Positions 6,274 to 9,773 of a DNA stretch of 9,773 bases are shown here, piece after piece. Every line of letters begins with the position of its first letter. Position 1 is the stretch's first letter. The DNA is taken from NCBI GenBank assembly GCA_946611835.1, contig CAMOEE010000088.1, positions 1 to 9,773 of the forward strand, written 5' to 3'. The notes under the pieces were generated by a model. The model was not told where the DNA came from. It worked only from the letters and a program-made list of their open reading frames with translations, and searched no databases. Both the position numbers and the translations under genes were made by a program. This stretch comes from an uncultured Treponema sp. Lineage in GTDB: Bacteria > Spirochaetota > Spirochaetia > Treponematales > Treponemataceae.

Positions 6274-7140
6274 ATGAAAAAACTTATTTTTACATCGCTT
6301 TCAATATTAACAGCACTCACCTGTTCGGCAATATTCGCATTTGACTGGCCGCAGAACGAAATCATGTCGGATTCTTTCTATTCATATTTCGCCCAGCTCC
6401 GTGGCGGGACCATCAGCACATCGCTGGTTTTCTCAGAAAGTCAGGAAGTAAAGGCCGCAGATGACGGCCGGATTCTTGCAATAATAAGCGAGCACGACGA
6501 AGACGAGATGTTCGAGAGTACCCTGGGAAATGCGGCCATTCTTTCCCATAAGGACGGGCTGATTACTGTCTACGCAAACCTTGACTCGGAGAACCTCCCG
6601 TCGCTTTACCAGATGAGCGAAGTCAAAACAGGAACATCTTTCGGCGAGACAGGAGCCTCAAGCTGGCAGAAAGGTGAAGGCTGCCTAGAATTTCAGGTAC
6701 TGGACATCAAAAACCGCAACTATGTAAACCCTCGGATTCTCATGCCCCGAGTCGGAAAGGAACTTCCGCTTACAATCAAGAATGTCGTGGCCGTAAGCAA
6801 AAAAGGCGTGAGCTATGATTTGGGAACGGTAAAAACAATGCCTTCAGGTATTTACCAGCTCTACCGTGAACGACAGGACATCGCAATGCCCTACAAGACG
6901 ACAGTCTACATCAACGGAGCCGTAGCCGACGCAATCACCTACGACACCCTCTCCGAAAAGAACGGCCGTATCAGCGTAAGCGGCAAAAAGAACTATGATG
7001 TGAGCGTCATGTACCCTGACGACAGCAAGGCCTTTTTGGGCGAAGTCACTCTTCCTAAAGGCAAGAACTCAATCAACGTGATTGCGGCGGACATTCTCGG
7101 AAAGGAAATTCAAATCACTTACACAGTCGAGACAAGATAG
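6274..7140 (+). CDS. Exported M23/LytM-like protein, probably catalytically inactive
   Basis: A 288-residue protein with a signal peptide (residues 1-22, 'MKKLIFTSLSILTALTCSAI', cleavage probably near FA/FDWP). Residues about 45-158 follow the lysostaphin-type M23 layout: 'VKAADDGRILAI', 'GNAAILSHKDGLITVYANLD', 'VKTGTSFGETGAS', 'CLEFQVLDIKNRNYVNPRIL'. M23 zinc ligands normally lie in H-x(n)-D and HxH motifs. Here the first motif is absent and the HxH position reads 'CLEFQ', leaving only H92 of the conserved histidines. It should therefore be a non-hydrolytic LytM domain, perhaps a peptidoglycan binder or amidase activator such as EnvC. Residues about 165-288 form a second beta-rich region. 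The AAGGA ribosome site overlaps the TAA of the upstream gene, with an 8-nt spacer, so the two are translationally linked. The 224-bp palindromic element starts 17 bp after the stop. Confidence 0.84.
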   Translation: MKKLIFTSLSILTALTCSAIFAFDWPQNEIMSDSFYSYFAQLRGGTISTSLVFSESQEVKAADDGRILAIISEHDEDEMFESTLGNAAILSHKDGLITVYANLDSENLPSLYQMSEVKTGTSFGETGASSWQKGEGCLEFQVLDIKNRNYVNPRILMPRVGKELPLTIKNVVAVSKKGVSYDLGTVKTMPSGIYQLYRERQDIAMPYKTTVYINGAVADAITYDTLSEKNGRISVSGKKNYDVSVMYPDDSKAFLGEVTLPKGKNSINVIAADILGKEIQITYTVETR

Positions 7141-7157
7141 GCATATAAACACCAATA

Positions 7158-7381
7158 CAAAAAATGTGTCCGCTTCCAGAAAAGACACGGCATTTTGACA
7201 CCTACGCAACATAGTTGCTTCGGGAGATTCGCTAAAAACGCTTCTCAAGCGTTTTCTTAACGCTCACTAGGTGCAAGGGCGCTCTATAACGATTGTCGTA
7301 TCGGAGCGATTACTAACCTATTTACTGACCTTGCAAGTGTCAAAAGCCGCACTGCTTTTCTTCACGCTACCACATTTTTTG
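7158..7381. repeat. 224-bp palindromic element with long imperfect terminal inverted repeats
   Basis: Its ends are exact reverse complements, CAAAAAATGTG (7158-7168) and CACATTTTTTG (7371-7381). Further in, at matched spacing, GAAAAG (7179-7184) pairs with CTTTTC (7355-7360), and CGGC-A-TTTTGACAC (7188-7201) pairs with GTGTCAAAAGCCG (7337-7349) with one bulged A, about 30 paired bases in all. The interior holds GCAAC/GTTGC (7206-7218, 3-nt loop), AAAACGCTT/AAGCGTTTT (7235-7255, CTC loop), CACCTA/TAGGTG (7199-7204, 7268-7273), and CGCTC/GAGCG (7280-7308) enclosing ACGA/TCGT. No open reading frame is seen. It fills the gap between convergent genes almost exactly. It could be a non-autonomous miniature element or a bidirectional terminator; each strand ends in CACATTTTTTG. 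No clear target-site duplication is visible. Confidence 0.75.
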
Positions 7382-7387
7382 CTTTTA

Positions 7388-7978
7388 CTAAGCTATGCCT
7401 TTCTGCCGGTCTAAGCTTCCCTCAATACATTTAAAAAACAACTCCATACAAACACGGGCATCATCGCTTGCTCTGTGAGCAGATTTTACTTCGATTTTGA
7501 ATTGATTTGCTAAATATTGCAGAGTCCAGTGCTCATTTTCGGGATATGTCCATCTTGAAAAGCGCAATGTATCAATCGCTTTATTTGGCAATGGAGGTTT
7601 GTTTATCCGCTCAAGCTCGGCGTTCACGAAGCGCAGGTCAAACTGGGCGTTATGGGCGACAATAATCGTCTCCTCCCCCAGAAAATCAAGAAAATCCCCC
7701 GCAATCTCCTTGAATTCCTTCTGTCCGAAAACCATCTTGTTAGTGATTCCAGTGAGCTGCTGGCAAAAAGGCGGAATAAGCACTCTGGGATTTACAAGGG
7801 TCGAAAAAGATCCCAGGATGCCGGACTTGTCAAATTTGACCGCCCCTATCTCAATAATCCGCTCCTCGCTGGGTTTGAGGCCGGTAGTCTCAGTGTCAAG
7901 GGCACAAAATACCGCCCCGCTGTGGACGAGGCGGTTCATACGACGATAATCGTTCAGAAGATGCAGGTGTGATTTCAT
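7388..7978 (-). CDS. dnaQ: DnaQ-like 3'-5' exonuclease (DNA polymerase III epsilon type)
   Basis: A 196-residue DEDDh exonuclease, the size of a stand-alone proofreading subunit. Exo I is 'ALDTETTGL' (Asp28, Glu30), followed by 'IIEIGAVKF'. Exo II is 'IVAHNAQFDLRFVNAEL' (Asp114). Exo III is 'SAHRASDDARV' (His168, Asp173). All five catalytic residues are present, so it should be an active 3'-5' exonuclease on single-stranded or mismatched ends. It could be the replicative epsilon subunit or a repair/RNase T-like paralogue; the sequence alone does not decide. The start at 7978 has no Shine-Dalgarno, and a TAGAAT box lies 6 nt upstream. It begins 22 bp after the radical SAM gene and may also be read from it. 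The stop is 6 bp from the palindromic element. Confidence 0.93.
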   Translation of the reverse strand: MKSHLHLLNDYRRMNRLVHSGAVFCALDTETTGLKPSEERIIEIGAVKFDKSGILGSFSTLVNPRVLIPPFCQQLTGITNKMVFGQKEFKEIAGDFLDFLGEETIIVAHNAQFDLRFVNAELERINKPPLPNKAIDTLRFSRWTYPENEHWTLQYLANQFKIEVKSAHRASDDARVCMELFFKCIEGSLDRQKGIA

Positions 7979-7984
7979 ACAAGT

Positions 7985-8011
7985 ATTCTACGAAAAGTTC
8001 CTAAAAATCAA
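7985..8011 (-). promoter_or_regulatory. Possible promoter immediately before dnaQ
   Basis: On the minus strand, TTGATT (8011-8006) and TAGAAT (7990-7985) are separated by 15 nt, and the -10 is 6 nt from the ATG. Because the -35 overlaps the end of the radical SAM gene and spacing is short, this is a weaker candidate than the two other close promoters. If real, dnaQ would have a leaderless message. Confidence 0.4.
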
Positions 8012-8936
8012 TGTCCTCTTTGCACCGTGCAAGGGAAATATCTCCGCATAAGGAGCAATATTTTTTATGGCAAAGCTGAGGCTCAGTTTTTATTTTGTAT
8101 TCCGAAATCGGAAGGTAGGATTCTTTAGGCATACAGATGTTGTGGTCTGAGGCCATATCCACATTGATGTAGACATAAGACATTCCCCGGGTGCAGTAAA
8201 AGCCTTCTGTATTGAATTTCGAGTCTTTTGTCTGGCCGTTTCCATAGTTTAAGAGCTGATTCTGGGAAAGAGTGGTGTCACGGCTGCCGTCATCAAAGGT
8301 AATGGTATAGCGGGAATGGACCGTCTTTACGATGTTTTTTTCCTGGCTTCTGTAAGCGTCATCCTGAAATTTGTCATAGTCAAAGCGATAATCCACATTC
8401 TCCTCTTCACAGACCCGGCGGATTTCATCGGCAAAGGCTTCTGTCTGGGGACTGACGACAAATTCAACCTTGATTGTATCAAGCCCCGTCGCATTTTTTA
8501 CAGCCGCAACTTTTTTAACATATTCGCCGGGATTTACATATTCTCTGTGGAGACTGCAGCAGAGTCCCAGGGCAACCTCTCTTGAACGAAGGTATTTCGC
8601 AAAAGAAATGTAATAGTCGCTGCTGTTAGAAAAGTTTGTGGTAATGGCAATTTTTGCAAGATTTTTTGAGGGAATTTCGCTGACAAGTTTTTCCAAATCA
8701 TACCATGTCACTTCGCCGCCAAGAAGATAGAGCTTGACTGGTCGCGGGGCAGATTCAATAAGGCGGTTAACTTCTTTTGCCGTGTCCAAAAGGTGGGAGA
8801 AATCAGTTTTTTTTTCTTTTTCACCCCAGGACTGGATGCAGTAAGAGCAGCAGTAATTGCACCAGGTCGTCAGCCGCCACTTTATGGTCAGAAGTGAGTC
8901 GTTGTTGTGAATTGCTATGATTTGTTTTTCCTGCAT
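8001..8936 (-). CDS. Radical SAM protein with SPASM/twitch-like C-terminal cysteines, substrate unknown
   Basis: A 311-residue protein. The radical SAM cluster motif CxxxCxxC is at C26, C30 and C33 ('WCNYCCSYC'), followed by the SAM-contacting 'LLGGEVTW' (G73-G74-E75). The radical SAM barrel covers about residues 15-210. The C-terminal region has six cysteines, C248, C268, C289, C294, C297 and C305, spaced as in SPASM/twitch domains that hold extra 4Fe-4S clusters. It should cleave SAM to a 5'-deoxyadenosyl radical and act on a peptide, protein or RNA. No precursor peptide or obvious partner lies beside it; dnaQ follows by 22 bp and is probably co-transcribed by chance. The ATG at 8936 has AGGA 11 nt upstream, a rather distant ribosome site. 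The gap upstream is filled by a palindromic repeat. Confidence 0.88.
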   Translation of the reverse strand: MQEKQIIAIHNNDSLLTIKWRLTTWCNYCCSYCIQSWGEKEKKTDFSHLLDTAKEVNRLIESAPRPVKLYLLGGEVTWYDLEKLVSEIPSKNLAKIAITTNFSNSSDYYISFAKYLRSREVALGLCCSLHREYVNPGEYVKKVAAVKNATGLDTIKVEFVVSPQTEAFADEIRRVCEEENVDYRFDYDKFQDDAYRSQEKNIVKTVHSRYTITFDDGSRDTTLSQNQLLNYGNGQTKDSKFNTEGFYCTRGMSYVYINVDMASDHNICMPKESYLPISEYKIKTEPQLCHKKYCSLCGDISLARCKEDIDF

Positions 8937-8960
8937 TATCAGCTTGTTCCTATAGAAAAA

Positions 8961-9078
8961 AATAATCCACAGATTTGCACAGATTATTTTTTTAATCCGT
9001 GAAAAACTGTGCTAAGGGAATACTGATTAATCGCTTCAAGTGTTAATCAGTATTCCCTAATCTGTGATTAAAATTATT
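8961..9078. repeat. Composite palindromic repeat with 16-bp-stem hairpin and CACAGATT units
   Basis: Positions 9015-9030 (AGGGAATACTGATTAA) and 9043-9058 are exact reverse complements with a 12-nt loop (TCGCTTCAAGTG). To the left are two direct CACAGATT copies (8968-8975, 8978-8985), an inverted near-copy AATCCGTG (8994-9001) and CTGTG (9008-9012); another AATCTGTG follows at 9059-9066. AATAAT (8961-8966) and ATTATT (9073-9078) sit at the outer ends. No open reading frame is seen. On the minus strand the hairpin lies about 20 nt after the phosphohexomutase stop and is followed 10 nt later by TTTTT, so it may double as a weak terminator. The layout suggests a miniature dispersed repeat. Confidence 0.75.
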
Positions 9079-9773
9079 TACGCTTTTGAAAGCAAGTCTT
9101 TGATGTCAGCCGTGATTGCGTCACAAACTTTTGCACTCTCAGCCTTTGCATTGTCGAGTCCTGCACTGGCATCAGTTCGTGCGTTGATGTAGAACTTGAT
9201 TTTTGGCTCTGTTCCAGACGGACGGGCTGAGACGATTGTTCCGCCTTCAAGCACGAACTGGAGGACATTTGACTTAGGCAGCTTGATTTCGGTCTTTGCA
9301 GAAGGATTTTCCGGGTCGTAAGCAACAGAGCTTCCGATGTCCTTAATGCAGACAACTTTCTTTCCGCCGAGAGTTTTGAGGCCCTCTGTTCGGAGTTTTG
9401 TCATAATGCCTGCCATGACTTCTTTTCCGGCAGAACCCGGGAAGTTCTGAGAGATTGCCCTGTCCTCGAAGAAGCCGAACTCCTTGTACATGTCGTCCAG
9501 ATGCTCAAGGATTGATTTTCCTTTTGAAGCCCAGTAAAGGGTCATCTCAGCGCACATAGCGGCGGCAGAAACACCGTCCTTGTCCATGACTTCTTTTTCG
9601 ACCTTGTAGCCGTAGCTCTCTTCAAGACCGTAAACATAAGTCTCGCTTCCGTCTTTTTCGAACTCATCCTCGACAGCGGCAATCCACTTGAAGCCAGTGA
9701 GACATTCATGCATTTTTACGCCGTATTTTTTACAGATGTAGTCAGTGAAAGGAGATGTAACGATTGAGCGGAT
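9078..9773 (-). CDS. Phosphoglucomutase/phosphomannomutase family, C-terminal part (5' end outside window)
   Basis: Alpha-D-phosphohexomutase, which interconverts hexose-1-phosphate and hexose-6-phosphate through a phosphoserine intermediate. About 231 residues are visible and the frame is open to the right edge, so the catalytic-serine domain 1 and metal-binding domain 2 lie outside. Seen: 'RSIVTSPF' and 'KMHECLTGFKWIA' (end of domain 3), the sugar-selective loop 'GLEESYGY', 'MDKDGVSAAAM', and the C-terminal phosphate-binding loop 'SARPSGTEPKIKFY' (domain 4). An ATG at 9713 is internal, not the start, because homologous sequence continues upstream in frame. Whether glucose or mannose phosphate is preferred cannot be told; the 'EES' loop and 'TGFKW' are typical of PGM2/PgcA-like enzymes. 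It is followed by the palindromic repeat at 8961-9078. Confidence 0.95.
   Translation of the reverse strand: MRSIVTSPFTDYICKKYGVKMHECLTGFKWIAAVEDEFEKDGSETYVYGLEESYGYKVEKEVMDKDGVSAAAMCAEMTLYWASKGKSILEHLDDMYKEFGFFEDRAISQNFPGSAGKEVMAGIMTKLRTEGLKTLGGKKVVCIKDIGSSVAYDPENPSAKTEIKLPKSNVLQFVLEGGTIVSARPSGTEPKIKFYINARTDASAGLDNAKAESAKVCDAITADIKDLLSKA

Noticed and set aside
7161..7196. Stand-alone terminator for the 5174-7140 operon (GTGTC/GACAC stem followed by TTTT)
   Set aside because: The pairing needs a 13-nt loop and a 3-nt bulge and the T-run is only four. The same bases pair better across the 224-bp palindrome, so it is treated as part of that element.
7193..7345. Integron attC site, considered because treponemes can carry integrons
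   Set aside because: No GTTRRRY / RYYYAAC core pair is present at the ends, no cassette gene is enclosed, and the terminal inverted repeats extend well beyond any attC layout.
8937..9077. Short precursor-peptide gene next to the radical SAM gene
   Set aside because: No open frame with a ribosome site and a core-peptide-like tail was found; the stretch is taken up by the palindromic repeats.
9078..9713. ATG at 9713 as the true start of the phosphohexomutase
   Set aside because: The frame continues upstream to the window edge with family-typical sequence (RSIVTSPF), and the enzyme would otherwise lack its catalytic domains.

Overview
The window looks like chromosomal DNA of a treponeme-like spirochaete. 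The evidence is indirect: an excisionase-type helix-turn-helix fused to a PTS IIA domain, an N-terminal lipoprotein signal with a loose spirochaetal-style lipobox, a pair of exported proteins (an anchored beta-propeller and a degenerate M23 protein), and AT-rich palindromic intergenic repeats around ordinary housekeeping genes. No rRNA, tRNA, CRISPR array, phage gene or transposase was found. The species assignment is an inference from gene style, not from a search.

Layout. Positions 1-3805 (minus strand) form a likely four-gene operon: a secreted NHL/propeller-type lipoprotein, a single-pass membrane protein, a multi-pass membrane protein with an acidic linker, and a MATE-family exporter that runs off the left edge. 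It starts just after a strong intrinsic terminator (3832-3877) that closes the upstream minus-strand HTH-EIIA gene (3894-4544). That gene has its own promoter, framed by a 10-bp inverted repeat. Upstream is cytidine deaminase (4687-5109, minus). It is divergent from a plus-strand pair (5174-7140) encoding a membrane-anchored beta-propeller protein and an exported M23/LytM-like protein that lacks its catalytic histidines.

Positions 7141-7387 separate this pair from a convergent minus-strand unit. Nearly all of this gap is one 224-bp palindromic element (7158-7381) with long imperfect terminal inverted repeats and several internal hairpins. The convergent unit is a radical SAM/SPASM-like protein (8001-8936) followed by a DnaQ-type 3'-5' exonuclease (7388-7978). 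A second repeat-rich gap (8937-9077) carries a 16-bp-stem hairpin plus CACAGATT repeats. It separates the radical SAM gene from the 3' part of a phosphoglucomutase/phosphomannomutase gene that runs off the right edge.

How the genes work together. Most units are separate: pyrimidine salvage (cdd), sugar-phosphate metabolism (phosphohexomutase), PTS-type regulation (HTH-EIIA), envelope proteins and an exporter. The most interesting material is non-coding: the 224-bp palindromic element, a 26-bp palindromic core present twice, the operator-like repeat around the HTH-EIIA promoter, and three genes with no Shine-Dalgarno whose -10 boxes lie only 6-8 nt before the ATG, suggesting leaderless mRNAs. 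No complete new biological system can be claimed from this window alone.
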